Shown: in pieces, positions 1 to 10,271 of the stretch
Layout of the letters: every line of letters starts with the position of its first letter
How positions within the stretch are numbered: position 1 is the first letter of the stretch
Source of the DNA: [Clostridium] fimetarium
GTDB lineage: Bacteria > Bacillota > Clostridia > Lachnospirales > Lachnospiraceae
Direction of reading: 5' to 3'
Assembly (NCBI RefSeq): GCF_900111235.1
Contig: NZ_FOJI01000001.1
Span: 372,001 to 436,000 of the forward strand
DNA length: 64,000 nt
The notes under the pieces: model-generated
Databases searched by the model: none
Told to the model about the DNA's origin: nothing
Seen by the model: only the letters and a program-made list of their open reading frames with translations
Made by a program: the position numbers and the translations under genes

Positions 1-3000
1 GAAATTGGTGTATTAATTCTAACCGGAGAGTATATACAAACACGAACAAGTATTGATGAAATATCGATGGATGGAGATAGAGAAGATCTCAACATTAATG
101 AGGATGCCATTGAAATGTCAGATGCGGAACAAGTGCTTGATGATTTTTCAATACCAGATGAGCTTGATGAAATGCAAGGGATGTCTGATGAAGAACTTGC
201 AGAGGAAGATAGGTTAGTTACAGAGGCTGAATATAGAGCAGAAATAGAAGCAGAAAATACAGCGTATGATGATTTACTGCATGGAGAAGTGATAGATGTA
301 GATGGAAGTGTTATTAATTCTAAATCTGAATTTCTGGAGTCATTAAGACAAGTAGAATTTATGGACGGAGAACTTCGACAAGCAATTGAGATTTATGTTA
401 CGGAATGTTCTTCTATAAAACCATATCAGCCTTTTCTTAAAGTAATATATGAAAGTAGTTTGTTACCACCTGATAAGATTAGTTTTGTTAACAGAACAAT
501 TAACCATAGTGGAAAAGAATACTCCCAAGCGTATTCTAATAATGCGTACGGATTGATTGAATACAATCAGAGCCAGATGGGTGTTATGGTTAATTATAAA
601 GGAAGTGATGGAGAACGACATAAATCAGATGTGACTTTTGAACAGATTTATGAGGTCTGTGTATATCTAATTAAAACTGGAAGCTTTGTGGGGAAAGAAC
701 AGGAAGATAGATTCAATCAGCTATGGAGTGATACGCCCTATGATAAGAAGAATTCCATATATCAGGATTTTGAACGTAGAACAGCTACTGTTAATGCACC
801 AAAGCAACAGAAACGTAATTTCCATTTTAATTTATGGGAAGTTGAAACTGGTGGGGCAAAGACTAGATACAAATGGAATATTGATGCAATACGTACTTTA
901 CGTGTAGTTGAGGAGGAAGGAAGACTTGCAACACCGAAAGAACAACAGGTAATGGCTAAGTTCGTTGGGTGGGGCGGTTTGGCTCAGGTATTTAACAAAG
1001 AAGACAGTGCGTGGAGTCATGAATTTATAGAACTTAGGAACCTGCTTTCAGAAGATGAATATATAGCTGCTAGAGCGACGGTTAATAATGCTTTTTATAC
1101 AACACCTGCGATTGCAAGCTGTATGAATCAAGCTTTAATTAATTTTGGATTCCGAAATGGAAATGTTTTAGAACCATCTATGGGTATTGGGAATTTCTTT
1201 GGAAGTCTACCAACACCATTGCAGGGATGCAATTTATATGGAGTCGAGGTAGATAGTATTTCAGGTAGAATTGCAAAGCAGTTATATCAAAAAGCCAATA
1301 TTAGTATTAACGGCTTTGAAAAGACTACCTATCCTGAAAACTTCTTTGATGTGGCAATTGGTAATGTACCTTTTGGTGATTACAAGCTATATGATCCAAA
1401 GTATAATAAGCATAATTTTCGTATTCATGATTACTTTATAGCAAAGGCAATCGATCAGGTAAGACCCGGCGGTATTGTTGCATTCATTACGACGAAAGGA
1501 ACACTTGATAAAAGTAATCCTACTGTTAGAAAATATCTTGCAGAAAGAGCGGAACTCATCGGTGCTATTCGACTTCCTAATACAGCATTTCATGATAATG
1601 CAGGTACTGATGTTACAGCAGATATTCTTTTCCTTCAAAAGAGAGAAAGAACAATGTCTGTAGAACCGGATTGGGTGCATTTGGGTTATACGGAGAATGG
1701 GATTGCAATAAATTCTTATTTTGTAGAGCATCCTGATATGATGCTTGGAGCAATGGAATACGATAACCGCATGTTTGGCGAGGGAAGTAAGTATACAGCC
1801 TGTGTTAACCATGACGATAACTTTAATCTATATGAGGCGTTACAGCGTGCTGTGAAAAAACTTACTGCCACGATTCCAGAGTTAGAACTATTAGAAAATA
1901 TGGATGACCAACAGGAAGATATTATTCCGGCAAATCCCGAAGTTAGAAATTTCACTTATACCTTTATGGATGGGAAACTTTATTTCAGAGAAAATTCTCA
2001 GATGTACCGTAAGGAGGTGAGTGCAAACGTGGAAGAACGTATTAAGGCTATGGATAATATTCGAGCAGTAACCAGAGAACTAATAGAGATACAGACGCAG
2101 GGGTGTAGTGAGGAAGAATTATCTGGAAAGCAGAAAGTCTTGAATGAAAGGTATGATGTATTTGCTAAGAAATACGGTTATATTGCGGAAAGAGAAAATA
2201 GTAGAGCCTTTCGTAATGATGCGGATTATCCGCTACTTTGTTCCTTGGAGGTAATTGATGAAGGCGGAATTGTAAAGAAAGCAGATATGTTTTACAAACA
2301 GACTATTAAGCCGAAGGTGCAGATTGAAAGAGTAGAGACAGCGGTGGAAGCATTAAATGTTTCCATGAATGAATATGGAAGTGTAAATATTCCTTTTATG
2401 CTTAGTATCTATCATCCAGATGTTTCAAAAGCGATGGCTGAACTTCCGGAAGGAAGTAGCTTATCAGAGCACGCAAGAGCAGAGCTTGAACGAGGAATTA
2501 TGATAGAAGAATTAAAAGACATTATCTATCTAAATCCTATGGCTTATAATGAGAATAACTTGAATGTAGGGTGGGAGAGTGCTGATGAATATTTATCAGG
2601 AAATGTAAGGGATAAATTTCGAATAGCAAAAGCATTTGCAGAAAATGATGCGGAATTATTTGGAGTAAATGCAAAAGCATTAGAGCAGGTACAACCAGTT
2701 AATTTGGATGCTTCTGAGATTGATGTAAGAATAGGAAGTACCTGGATTGAATCAGAGGATTACGAACAATTTATTTATGAACTGCTAAACACTCCAAGGA
2801 GAGCGAGGGCGGTCAGAAGTCAGTATTATAATTCTGGAATTCAGCTTCATTTGAACAAATATACAATGGAATGGTTTGTTGAGAATAAATCAATGGATAA
2901 GCATTCTGTGGCAGCTACCAAGACTTATGGTACTGGCCGCATGGATGCTTATTCTATTTTTGAACAGACCTTGAATCTTAAGACGGTAACAGTTAAGGAT

Positions 3001-5769
3001 CGTGTAGAGGATGGGGATGGGAAATATCATTATGTTGTGAATAAGAATGAGACAATGCTTGCAAGGGAGAAACAGAATCAGATTAAAGAAGCTTTTAAGG
3101 ATTGGATTTTTAAGGATCCTGAGCGCAGAGCAAAGTATGTGGAGTATTATAATGAAACCTTCAATAACAGCAGGCTTCGTGAATATGATGGTTCTCATTT
3201 GCAGTTTCCTGGTATGAATCCAGAGATTGTATTAAAACCACATCAAAGAAATGCAGTAGCAAGAATTTTAATGGGTGGAAATACCTTACTGGCGCATTGT
3301 GTTGGTGCCGGAAAGTCATTTGAAATGATGGCAGCATGTATGGAACAAAAACGACTTGGACTTGCCAATAAGACAGTGATGGTGGTTCCGAAATCTCTAA
3401 TAGGACAAACTGCTGGAGAGTTTTTAAGACTTTATCCGTCTGCTAATATTTTGGTAGCAACAGAAAAGGATTTTGAGAAGAGTAAGAGAAAGCAGTTTAT
3501 TTCAAGAATAGCAACGGGAGATTATGATTGTATTATTATGTCTCATTCTCAATTTGAGAAGGTGCCAATTTCAGCGGAACGGAAAGAGCGTATGATAAAT
3601 GAGCAGATAGAAGAGATGTCATATGCGATTGAAGATGCAAAGCGAGCAAATAGTGAGCGATGGACTGTGAAACAGATGGAATCCATGAAGAAGAAATTAG
3701 AAGAGCAGCTACGAACTCTTACTGATGAAAGCAGAAAAGATGATCTGATTACCTTTGAAGAATTAGGAATCGATTCCATCATGGTGGATGAAGCACATGG
3801 GTATAAGAATCTTGCTATTTTTTCTAAGATGAACAATGTATCTGGTATTTCAAGTTCAGGGGCTAAGAAGTCTACGGATATGCAGCTCAAATGTCAGTAT
3901 ATTAGTGAAATCAGTGATGGCAGAGGCGTCGTGTTTGCAACAGGAACTCCGATTAGTAATACAATGTGCGAAATGTATGTTATGCAATCATATTTGCAAA
4001 AGAATGCTTTAGAGAGAATGGGTATTTATCATTTTGATTCCTGGGCATCTAACTTTGGTGAAGTAACAACTGCGTTAGAGCTTACTGTTGAAGGAAGCGG
4101 GTTTCGGTTTAAGAGCCGCTTTAATAAGTTTACGAATTTACCAGAGCTTATGAATATTTTTAGAGAAGTAGCCGATGTGCAGACCGCAGATATGCTTGAT
4201 TTAGAGGTGCCAAAACTTCGAGATGAAAAGTATACCATTGTAGAGAGTGAACCGGATTGGTACGTAAAGCAGGTGATGGAAAATTTCGTGGTAAGAGCAG
4301 AGCGTATCCGTAATGGTGGAGTAGATCCAAGCGAAGATAATTTTTTGAAAATTACACATGAAGCTAGACTGTTAGGAACTGATGCAAGATTATTAGATTC
4401 AGATGCACCAAATAATCCGGATGGAAAGCTGAATAATGTAGTCGATAATATTGCTTTTGAGTATAGGAGGGCTATTAGAGAAGATAAAATAGGATGTCAG
4501 CTTGTATTTTCCGATATTGGAACACCCAAATCTTCTTGGTCACCAGAGGAACAGCTAGAAGAATTTGATATTTACAACTATGTAAAAACAGAATTAGTCA
4601 GGAGAGGTATTCCAGCGAATGAAATAGCATTTATTCATGATGCGAAAAGTGATCCACAAAGAGATGCACTATTTAAGGATATGAGGACGGGAAAGAAGAA
4701 AATATTGATTGGTTCTACGGATAAGTGTGGGACAGGAGTCAATGTCCAGACGCATTTAGTAGCTATGCACCATATAGATTGTCCTTGGAAACCTTCTAGT
4801 ATTGAACAAAGAGAAGGAAGGGGGATCAGGCAGGGAAATGAGAACACAGAAATTGCAGTATATAGATATGTCACAAAGGGAACCTTTGATGCATATTCTT
4901 GGTCATTAGTGGAAAATAAGCAGCGATTTATCAGTCAGATAATGACAAGTAAATCGGTATCCCGAACCTGCGAGGACATTGATGAAGCTACACTTTCTTA
5001 TGCAGAGATTAAAGCTGTAGCGACAGGCAATCCACTTATCCGTGAGAAGATGGAGTTAGATAATGATGTACAACGTTTCAAACTCTTAAAAGCATCTTAT
5101 GATAGTCAGAGATATAGTTTGCAGGATAATTTCATGCTGCGTTTTCCGAAGCTTATTAAGGCAGCAGAAGAGAAACTTGCCTGTGTCCGTGAGGATATTA
5201 TGACTAGAGACAAACAGTTAATTGCAAGTCCAGAGTTTAGTATAACCATTGGTCAATCACAATTTACAGAACGAGTGGATGGAGGAACGGTAATGCTGGA
5301 AGCAATCAGTAAATGCAAGACAGGTGATGTTTATCCAATTGGCAGATTCAAAGGGTTTGATTTGCTTGTAGAGAAGAATTATATGGGAGTAAATTATATG
5401 GTTCTTCGAGGCAAGACTGAGTACAAAGCAGAACTTAGTACGAGCCCTGTTGGTAATATGGTCAAGCTTGAAAACACATTTAATGGGTTATCTGAAAATG
5501 AAGAATTTCTGATTAAGAAAATAGATCAGTACCAACGGGACATGGAACAGTCAAAGCAGGAGTATGAAAAGCCATTTTCGTACGAAACAGAGTTTAAAGA
5601 GAAACTGGCAAGGCAGTTTGCGTTAAATGCAGAGCTGGATCTTGAAAACAGTAAGGTGGAAGACGTTGATTTAAATGGTGTGGAAACAAAGGGTAATGAA
5701 GTACCAGACAGTAATGTGGCAGAACGAGGAAATGACTATTTAACTGGACAGGATAATATAAGGAGGTAG
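1..5769 (+). CDS. ICE-type DNA methylase / SNF2-like helicase fusion, 5' end outside the window
   Basis: The reading frame is open from base 1, so the N-terminus is missing; the ATG at 67 is probably internal. Residues below count from that ATG. An N6-adenine methylase-like part shows a SAM-binding motif EPSMGIGNF near 368 and an NPPF-type catalytic motif IGNVPFG near 432. An SF2/SNF2 helicase follows, with CVGAGKS (Walker A) near 1077, VDEAHG near 1239, ATGTPISN near 1290 and [10 protein letters not shown] near 1581, then a coiled-coil tail. Giant proteins of this architecture are standard in Tn1549-like and related conjugative elements of Firmicutes, where they probably act on element DNA during transfer or protect it; the exact role is unproven. 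A 336-bp relic of a second copy lies at 45576-45911. Architecture is well supported; function is inferred from the family. Confidence 0.9.
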   Translation, partial: EIGVLILTGEYIQTRTSIDEISMDGDREDLNINEDAIEMSDAEQVLDDFSIPDELDEMQGMSDEELAEEDRLVTEAEYRAEIEAENTAYDDLLHGEVIDVDGSVINSKSEFLESLRQVEFMDGELRQAIEIYVTECSSIKPYQPFLKVIYESSLLPPDKISFVNRTINHSGKEYSQAYSNNAYGLIEYNQSQMGVMVNYKGSDGERHKSDVTFEQIYEVCVYLIKTGSFVGKEQEDRFNQLWSDTPYDKKNSIYQDFERRTATVNAPKQQKRNFHFNLWEVETGGAKTRYKWNIDAIRTLRVVEEEGRLATPKEQQVMAKFVGWGGLAQVFNKEDSAWSHEFIELRNLLSEDEYIAARATVNNAFYTTPAIASCMNQALINFGFRNGNVLEPSMGIGNFFGSLPTPLQGCNLYGVEVDSISGRIAKQLYQKANISINGFEKTTYPENFFDVAIGNVPFGDYKLYDPKYNKHNFRIHDYFIAKAIDQVRPGGIVAFITTKGTLDKSNPTVRKYLAERAELIGAIRLPNTAFHDNAGTDVTADILFLQKRERTMSVEPDWVHLGYTENGIAINSYFVEHPDMMLGAMEYDNRMFGEGSKYTACVNHDDNFNLYEALQRAVKKLTATIPELELLENMDDQQEDIIPANPEVRNFTYTFMDGKLYFRENSQMYRKEVSANVEERIKAMDNIRAVTRELIEIQTQGCSEEELSGKQKVLNERYDVFAKKYGYIAERENSRAFRNDADYPLLCSLEVIDEGGIVKKADMFYKQTIKPKVQIERVETAVEALNVSMNEYGSVNIPFMLSIYHPDVSKAMAELPEGSSLSEHARAELERGIMIEELKDIIYLNPMAYNENNLNVGWESADEYLSGNVRDKFRIAKAFAENDAELFGVNAKALEQVQPVNLDASEIDVRIGSTWIESEDYEQFIYELLNTPRRARAVRSQYYNSGIQLHLNKYTMEWFVENKSMDKHSVAATKTYGTGRMDAYSIFEQTLNLKTVTVKDRVEDGDGKYHYVVNKNETMLAREKQNQIKEAFKDWIFKDPERRAKYVEYYNETFNNSRLREYDGSHLQFPGMNPEIVLKPHQRNAVARILMGGNTLLAHCVGAGKSFEMMAACMEQKRLGLANKTVMVVPKSLIGQTAGEFLRLYPSANILVATEKDFEKSKRKQFISRIATGDYDCIIMSHSQFEKVPISAERKERMINEQIEEMSYAIEDAKRANSERWTVKQMESMKKKLEEQLRTLTDESRKDDLITFEELGIDSIMVDEAHGYKNLAIFSKMNNVSGISSSGAKKSTDMQLKCQYISEISDGRGVVFATGTPISNTMCEMYVMQSYLQKNALERMGIYHFDSWASNFGEVTTALELTVEGSGFRFKSRFNKFTNLPELMNIFREVADVQTADMLDLEVPKLRDEKYTIVESEPDWYVKQVMENFVVRAERIRNGGVDPSEDNFLKITHEARLLGTDARLLDSDAPNNPDGKLNNVVDNIAFEYRRAIREDKIGCQLVFSDIGTPKSSWSPEEQLEEFDIYNYVKTELVRRGIPANEIAFIHDAKSDPQRDALFKDMRTGKKKILIGSTDKCGTGVNVQTHLVAMHHIDCPWKPSSIEQREGRGIRQGNENTEIAVYRYVTKGTFDAYSWSLVENKQRFISQIMTSKSVSRTCEDIDEATLSYAEIKAVATGNPLIREKMELDNDVQRFKLLKASYDSQRYSLQDNFMLRFPKLIKAAEEKLACVREDIMTRDKQLIASPEFSITIGQSQFTERVDGGTVMLEAISKCKTGDVYPIGRFKGFDLLVEKNYMGVNYMVLRGKTEYKAELSTSPVGNMVKLENTFNGLSENEEFLIKKIDQYQRDMEQSKQEYEKPFSYETEFKEKLARQFALNAELDLENSKVEDVDLNGVETKGNEVPDSNVAERGNDYLTGQDNIRR

Positions 5770-5771
5770 TC

Positions 5772-5870
5772 ATGCTCTATCACGTTTTAGTGATTAGATT
5801 AGGAAAATTAAAGATTATAGCAGGAATATTTATTGTAGTTGGGATTGTCATTTTGACAGTCCCTTTTTAA
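5772..5870 (+). CDS. 32-residue single-pass membrane peptide
   Basis: An ideal AGGAGG at 5761-5766 sits 5 nt before the ATG, two bases after the stop of the methylase-helicase gene, so translation is probably coupled. The product is a short basic head (residues 8-14, with R and K) followed by a hydrophobic stretch of about 18 residues ending TVPF. The stop codon lies inside the T-tract of the downstream terminator hairpin. No family is recognised; small membrane peptides of this kind occur in conjugative elements. The strong ribosome site is the main evidence that it is expressed. Confidence 0.55.
   Translation: MLYHVLVIRLGKLKIIAGIFIVVGIVILTVPF
5841..5868 (+). terminator. Rho-independent terminator overlapping the peptide gene
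   Basis: GGGATTGTCA and TGACAGTCCC form a 10-bp stem (one G-U pair) with a TTT loop, followed by TTTTT. The hairpin is entirely inside the coding sequence of the 32-residue peptide, so ribosomes on that gene would interfere with it. Confidence 0.7.
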
Positions 5871-5920
5871 TAAAAATATATTTTTACGTATGCCAGAAGC
5901 ATACAGAAAGAGAGGACTTT

Positions 5921-6625
5921 ATGAAGTATTCAATTAGAGCAAGTGAGATTAAGGGAAATGAAAGGCAACAAGGTGAGAATGCATCTCACCTAAGAGGTTT
6001 TGCAACATTAATCATTGGAAATGACTTTAAAATATCCAATATTGCTATTTTGGAAAGTAACGAGGGGAAACTTTTTGTGTCAATGCCGCGCTACAAATCC
6101 AGTGATAAAGATGAAAAGGGCGCGAATGTATATAAGGATGTATGTAATCCAATTACAAAAGAATTTCGTGAGGAACTTTATGACAATATCTTAGTGACTT
6201 TTGAAAAGACAAAGTGTGCAGATAAAGCTGAAGAGGTGAAGAGTCAGGCGGGAACAGAGATGCCAAGTTTTTCAGTTTCAGTAACTCCCTTTGAAAGAGA
6301 AGGAAGTAATATTCGAGGACTAGCACGCATTTATTTTGAGGATTGCTTTATTGTAAACAATGTGTCCATTCTTCAAGGAAAAGAAGAGAGTTTATTTGTT
6401 GCAATGCCATCTTATCGTACAAAACAGGTGGATGAGAATCAAAAGTCAGTCTATCAGGATGTTTGTTATCCAGTAACAAAGGAATTTCGTGAGAAATTGT
6501 ACGGGGAATTGATATCGTCTTATCAGGAGGCGAAAGATAAGATAGAATCTGTCACACAGGTGCAGGCACAAGACAAGGTGGCAGTGAGTGTTGGACAACC
6601 GGATAGAGAGACACCATTTCGCTAA
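5921..6625 (+). CDS. Tandem SpoVG-domain protein
   Basis: 234 residues made of two copies of a SpoVG-like domain, about residues 1-100 and 118-212. Each copy has the family pattern: a variable strand, then N(I/V)xIL, then LFVxMPxYxxK, then DVCxPxTKEFREKLY, which corresponds to the VAMPSRK and DIxHPI blocks of SpoVG. SpoVG of Firmicutes is a small nucleic-acid-binding regulator of septation and virulence genes, normally a single domain of 85-100 residues. A fused pair would give a built-in dimer. SpoVG-like proteins recur in conjugative elements, which fits the neighbourhood. The start has GAGAGGA upstream. Family is confident; target and role here are unknown. Confidence 0.78.
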   Translation: MKYSIRASEIKGNERQQGENASHLRGFATLIIGNDFKISNIAILESNEGKLFVSMPRYKSSDKDEKGANVYKDVCNPITKEFREELYDNILVTFEKTKCADKAEEVKSQAGTEMPSFSVSVTPFEREGSNIRGLARIYFEDCFIVNNVSILQGKEESLFVAMPSYRTKQVDENQKSVYQDVCYPVTKEFREKLYGELISSYQEAKDKIESVTQVQAQDKVAVSVGQPDRETPFR

Positions 6626-6686
6626 AAGATACTTATGATTTAGGCGGTGTGAAAGCATCGCCTCATATAGAATGGAGGAAAGTTAT

Positions 6687-7577
6687 ATGGAGAAAATGAA
6701 TACTACATTGACGCAAGATGAGATTGTAATGGAGCTAATTAGGCTTTTGAAAGAAAATCAGATGAAGGATAAAGCAAATGACATCTTTGAATCAGCAACG
6801 TATGTTGATGGACTTGAGAAAAAGCTGGATCAGGTTGTAGTAGAATTAAATGATGTGAAAAAGCAACTTGCTGATTTGCAGGAACAACAGATGATGAAAT
6901 CTATCAAGGCACAATTAGCAAAAGCATCAGAACGTATGGAAGCTTTATGTAATAGCATGAAAGAGCAGTTGTTCGAAGTAAAGACGGAATTTAAGGAAAA
7001 AGCTACATCTATTGTTACAGAAGTCAAGGCAAAGGGAAAAGAAGCCTTAAATCGTATATCAGAGTTTTTTGGAGTTAAAGAAAAACTTGAAAAGCTCCGC
7101 ATGAATGTAAGAGAAGCAGGTATTGAAACGGATAAGACAATTGTCAAGATTGATCGTTTTGGAGCAGATATTAGGGAAGCAAGGAGATCTGTTTCTAATG
7201 CTTTTCGTACTTTTGCTGATAAAGGATTAGTAGATTATTCGAAGACAGAAAAATCATTTTTAAAAACGGAGGTAATAAAGAAACCTTTGGAATGTAAAAG
7301 AAGGTTTTTTACCGGAATGGAACTACGATTAGATGCTGTCATTGATAAGCTGGATAATCTGTCAAGAGATGTTGAGCTTAATAAAATGGAGGAGCATATG
7401 CTCAACAAAGTAGATGGAGAAGTGATTTCATATGAAGTAATTCCAATAGTAGCAGAAAATATGGAATCTCAATATGGAAGTGAAATGTTTGATGTATTTC
7501 AGAAAGAAATGAGAAACAAGGAGGTTGCTAGTCAAAAGGTTGATTTGGTGCAAAAGAAAGCTGATGTGAGAAGATAG
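6687..7577 (+). CDS. ICE-associated coiled-coil protein (DUF6674-like)
   Basis: About 296 residues, mostly helical. The N-terminal block (TLTQDEIVMELIRLLKEN) resembles the DUF6674 family found in Firmicute conjugative elements. Residues 35-80 and 95-160 are predicted coiled coil, rich in K, E and V with repeated ExxxK spacing. The ATG at 6672 lacks a ribosome site, whereas the one at 6687 has GGAGG 8 nt upstream, so 6687 is preferred. There is no catalytic motif or signal peptide. It lies 61 nt after the SpoVG-like gene and is probably co-transcribed. Function unknown. Confidence 0.65.
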   Translation: MEKMNTTLTQDEIVMELIRLLKENQMKDKANDIFESATYVDGLEKKLDQVVVELNDVKKQLADLQEQQMMKSIKAQLAKASERMEALCNSMKEQLFEVKTEFKEKATSIVTEVKAKGKEALNRISEFFGVKEKLEKLRMNVREAGIETDKTIVKIDRFGADIREARRSVSNAFRTFADKGLVDYSKTEKSFLKTEVIKKPLECKRRFFTGMELRLDAVIDKLDNLSRDVELNKMEEHMLNKVDGEVISYEVIPIVAENMESQYGSEMFDVFQKEMRNKEVASQKVDLVQKKADVRR

Positions 7578-7581
7578 CCAT

Positions 7582-7613
7582 AAGGGCAGTGTGTGTAATA
7601 GCAGACTGCCCTT
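7582..7613 (+). terminator. Hairpin closing the ICE gene block
   Basis: AAGGGCAGT (7582-7590) pairs perfectly with ACTGCCCTT (7605-7613). It follows the coiled-coil gene directly. It lacks a clear T-tract, so termination is likely but not certain. The rest of the 7614-7929 stretch holds no convincing gene. Confidence 0.5.
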
Positions 7614-7929
7614 AATGTGGGAGAATGCAAAAATACATATATAAATAAATGAAAAAAATATATAGGCTAAGAGTAAATATAGGGATAACCGCTATAATTT
7701 ATTTACAAAAACATTATTTAATGAATAAGATAAAGAGTAAAAAATGGTTTGGATTTGAATAAAATTAGCGTTTGAAACGGTTATTTTAATCTTTGGGGCT
7801 GTGTGTTAAATGCAAGTTGGTTTAGGGATATAAAAGCATAAAGAACATATGAATTTAAAACAGAAAAGTTCTTTGCTGTCGAATATGGACTTGTAACACA
7901 TAAAACACTATTAGTGCCAATTAAATAAA

Positions 7930-7958
7930 TTGATTAATTTCGTTTGAACGAATATAAT
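7930..7958 (+). promoter_or_regulatory. Promoter of the HTH-gajA-gajB operon with a palindrome in its spacer
   Basis: TTGATT (7930-7935), a 17-bp spacer and TATAAT (7953-7958) form a near-consensus vegetative promoter 42 bp before the HTH gene. The spacer contains TTCGTT-TG-AACGAA (7939-7952), a perfect 6-bp-arm inverted repeat exactly where a repressor would block polymerase. The obvious candidate ligand is the 64-residue HTH protein encoded next, which is inference. Confidence 0.6.
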
Positions 7959-7999
7959 GATTAAATACTCTTATCGTTGGAAATTAGTGAGGTGTATTT

Positions 8000-8194
8000 A
8001 TGAAGGGCTATCTTAAAGCTAGTGAAATTGCTAATTGCTGGGATGTAACAGAACGGCAGGTTCAAATACTGTGTAAATCTGGTAAAGTAAAAGGTGCAAT
8101 AAAATTTGGAACTACATGGGCAATACCCGAAAATGCTGTTAAGCCTACGCGTACCGGAAAACTTAAGCCAGGGCGTAAGACGATTAAGGAATAA
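8000..8194 (+). CDS. Small excisionase/MerR-like helix-turn-helix protein
   Basis: 64 residues. The pattern YLKASEIANCWDVTERQVQ, then GKVKGAIKFGTTWAIPENA, is the winged HTH of excisionase-like proteins: a DNA-reading helix followed by a wing with a conserved W-x-I-P. The tail is basic. GAGGTG lies 8 nt before the ATG. It sits between a promoter carrying an operator-like palindrome and gajA, so it is more likely a regulator of the defence operon than an excisionase, though an architectural role in element excision is not excluded. Confidence 0.7.
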   Translation: MKGYLKASEIANCWDVTERQVQILCKSGKVKGAIKFGTTWAIPENAVKPTRTGKLKPGRKTIKE

Positions 8195-8243
8195 AAACTT
8201 CCTATATATGAAGCAGAATAGGCATTTAGAAAGAGGTGATTTT

Positions 8244-10262
8244 ATGTATATTGAGAAAATATTGGTGCAGAATTTTAGAACAATTGGCCCATCTGGTGTT
8301 ACTTTAAACTGTAACAAAGGTATTAATATTATATTGGGAGAAAATAACTCCGGAAAATCCGCAGTAATTGATGCTTTAAGATTAGCGCTATCTGCAGGTG
8401 CATACAGGAAAAACATATTTATTAAAGCATCAGATTTCCATGTAGATAAATACGGTGAGCAGTCAAATTCTATAAACATTGATGTATTTTTTAATGAACT
8501 AACAGAGGATCAGGCAATCTCATTTTTTATGTTAACAAATGGTATAGATTTAAAGAAAGCTGAATTACATATCGAATACACTTTGTATCTGGATAAAAAA
8601 GGGATTTTTAAAGTTCGGGAAGATATTAAGGGAGGAACTGCATTTAATAATGTTCCAAGGGAAATGTATGATAATATCAATCTATTATACTTAGCAGCAT
8701 TAAGAGACGCAGAGGGTGATCTTAAGCCTTCTAGAAACGGTCAACTTGCAAATATATTATATTCAGTGGCCAAAACGAGTGATGACAAAGAAAGGATTAT
8801 AAAAGCATTCCAAAAAGCTAATGAAGTTGTCACTAGTGACGATTCCATTAAATCAGTTGAATCTATAATAAATAAAAATTTGCTTAATATAGAAAAGGAT
8901 GAGTTGCAAGAAAAAGTACAAGTTTCTCTGGTAGACCCAACATTTGAAGCTATCGCATCTTTAATTCGCATAGATTATGTTAATAGTAAGTTATTAAGGA
9001 TATCAGTAAAGGACATGCTCGTCATATTGCGTGAATTAGGATTAACAAAAGAAGATATAAAAGATAAAAAAATATGTAGTATTCTACCGGATAGAAAACA
9101 CTTGGAAATTTGTTTAGATAATATTTTAAAATATGAAGAATTGAAAGAACTGTACAATAAGCTAATATTGTTAGTGAAAAATCAAAATACTGCAATAAAC
9201 CAAAATGGATTGGGATATAACAATATATTACATATGGCAACTTCCTTAGGTGATTTACAAGAAAAACCTATTGATGAAGAAATATCTATACTATTAGTTG
9301 AAGAGCCAGAAGCACATCTTCACCCACAATTATTAGATTTGCTATTTAGTTTTTTTAGAAAAGCCAATGAGAAGTCGAATATTCAATTATTTATTACATC
9401 TCACTCACCAACGTTAGTAGCAAAAGCAGATATTAGTAGTATACATATATTGAATTCAAAGCAAGACAGTAGCAATATTGTTTCTATAAAAGATACAGCA
9501 TTAAACGATAATGAGAAATTAGATTTAAAGAGATACCTTGATGTTACAAAAAGTCAGATGTTTTTTGCGAGAAGGGTAGTTTTTGTTGAAGGTATAAGTG
9601 AAGCTATCTTATTAAATGAATTTGCTAATTTGCTTGGTAAGCCTTTTGACAAATATTCTGTTGAGATAGTAAATATCAACGGAGTTGCATTTGAACCATT
9701 TGCCAAATTGTTTCTTAAGAATGAAGTTAAAAATTACATAAATATTCCCTGTTCTATTATATCGGATAATGATAAATGTACAAATAACGATGATGTCTAT
9801 CGTATTACAAAAGCTGAAAGAGTTTATAGTAATATGAACATTGAGTCTCTAATAAATAAACTTAAACAAGGTTCGATATCATATAGAGCACAAAATCTTT
9901 TGACATTTAATCAAGATAACATTTGTGTTAAGTTGGCTGAAAAAACTTTAGAATATGAATTGGCTATAGTAGATGAAAATGTAAGATTGCTTTTGGAGGT
10001 ATTGGAAAAAGAACATCCAACAATTGCTAAAGATATTCAAGATAAAATAAAACCTACCAATGGAGATCCGCTACCAGATAAAAAATACGAAACAATGGAA
10101 ATGATTGCGTTAAGAATATGGATTGCAATTCAAGATTGCAAAGGTGTTTTTGCACAACGTTTAGCAAATGAAATAAGCAAGATTTCTAGTGGTGAAAGAA
10201 CAGATGTGAAATTTATAGTGCCTAAATATATTAATGATGCTATTGACTCTATAATAGAATAG
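8244..10262 (+). CDS. gajA: GajA: OLD-family ATPase and TOPRIM nuclease of Gabija
   Basis: 672 residues. The ATG at 8244 is chosen because AGAGGTG lies just upstream and the protein then begins MYIEKILVQNFRTIG, the canonical OLD/RecF-type start; the frame stays open further upstream but overlaps the HTH gene. An ABC-type ATPase shows GENNSGKSAVIDAL (Walker A, near residue 33) and ILLVEEPEAHLHP (signature/Walker B, near 350). The TOPRIM nuclease follows with VVFVEGISEA near 445 and IISDNDK near 505. OLD proteins paired with a UvrD-like helicase form the Gabija anti-phage system: GajA is a DNA endonuclease inhibited by nucleotides and activated when phage activity depletes them. gajB starts 9 nt downstream. 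Confidence 0.88.
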   Translation: MYIEKILVQNFRTIGPSGVTLNCNKGINIILGENNSGKSAVIDALRLALSAGAYRKNIFIKASDFHVDKYGEQSNSINIDVFFNELTEDQAISFFMLTNGIDLKKAELHIEYTLYLDKKGIFKVREDIKGGTAFNNVPREMYDNINLLYLAALRDAEGDLKPSRNGQLANILYSVAKTSDDKERIIKAFQKANEVVTSDDSIKSVESIINKNLLNIEKDELQEKVQVSLVDPTFEAIASLIRIDYVNSKLLRISVKDMLVILRELGLTKEDIKDKKICSILPDRKHLEICLDNILKYEELKELYNKLILLVKNQNTAINQNGLGYNNILHMATSLGDLQEKPIDEEISILLVEEPEAHLHPQLLDLLFSFFRKANEKSNIQLFITSHSPTLVAKADISSIHILNSKQDSSNIVSIKDTALNDNEKLDLKRYLDVTKSQMFFARRVVFVEGISEAILLNEFANLLGKPFDKYSVEIVNINGVAFEPFAKLFLKNEVKNYINIPCSIISDNDKCTNNDDVYRITKAERVYSNMNIESLINKLKQGSISYRAQNLLTFNQDNICVKLAEKTLEYELAIVDENVRLLLEVLEKEHPTIAKDIQDKIKPTNGDPLPDKKYETMEMIALRIWIAIQDCKGVFAQRLANEISKISSGERTDVKFIVPKYINDAIDSIIE

Positions 10263-10271
10263 GGGGCAAAA

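Noticed and set aside
1387-1812. Minus-strand 141-residue frame within the methylase-helicase gene
   Set aside because: Cys- and Ile-rich translation of antisense codons, no ribosome site, and the plus-strand protein is clearly real.
1-5769. A DISARM or BREX defence methylase-helicase
   Set aside because: The methylase-plus-helicase fusion could suggest this, but no accessory genes of those systems are adjacent and the protein matches the giant fusion typical of conjugative elements.
8106-8243. Upstream extension of gajA
   Set aside because: It would overlap the HTH gene in another frame. The start at 8244 has a ribosome site and the usual family N-terminus.
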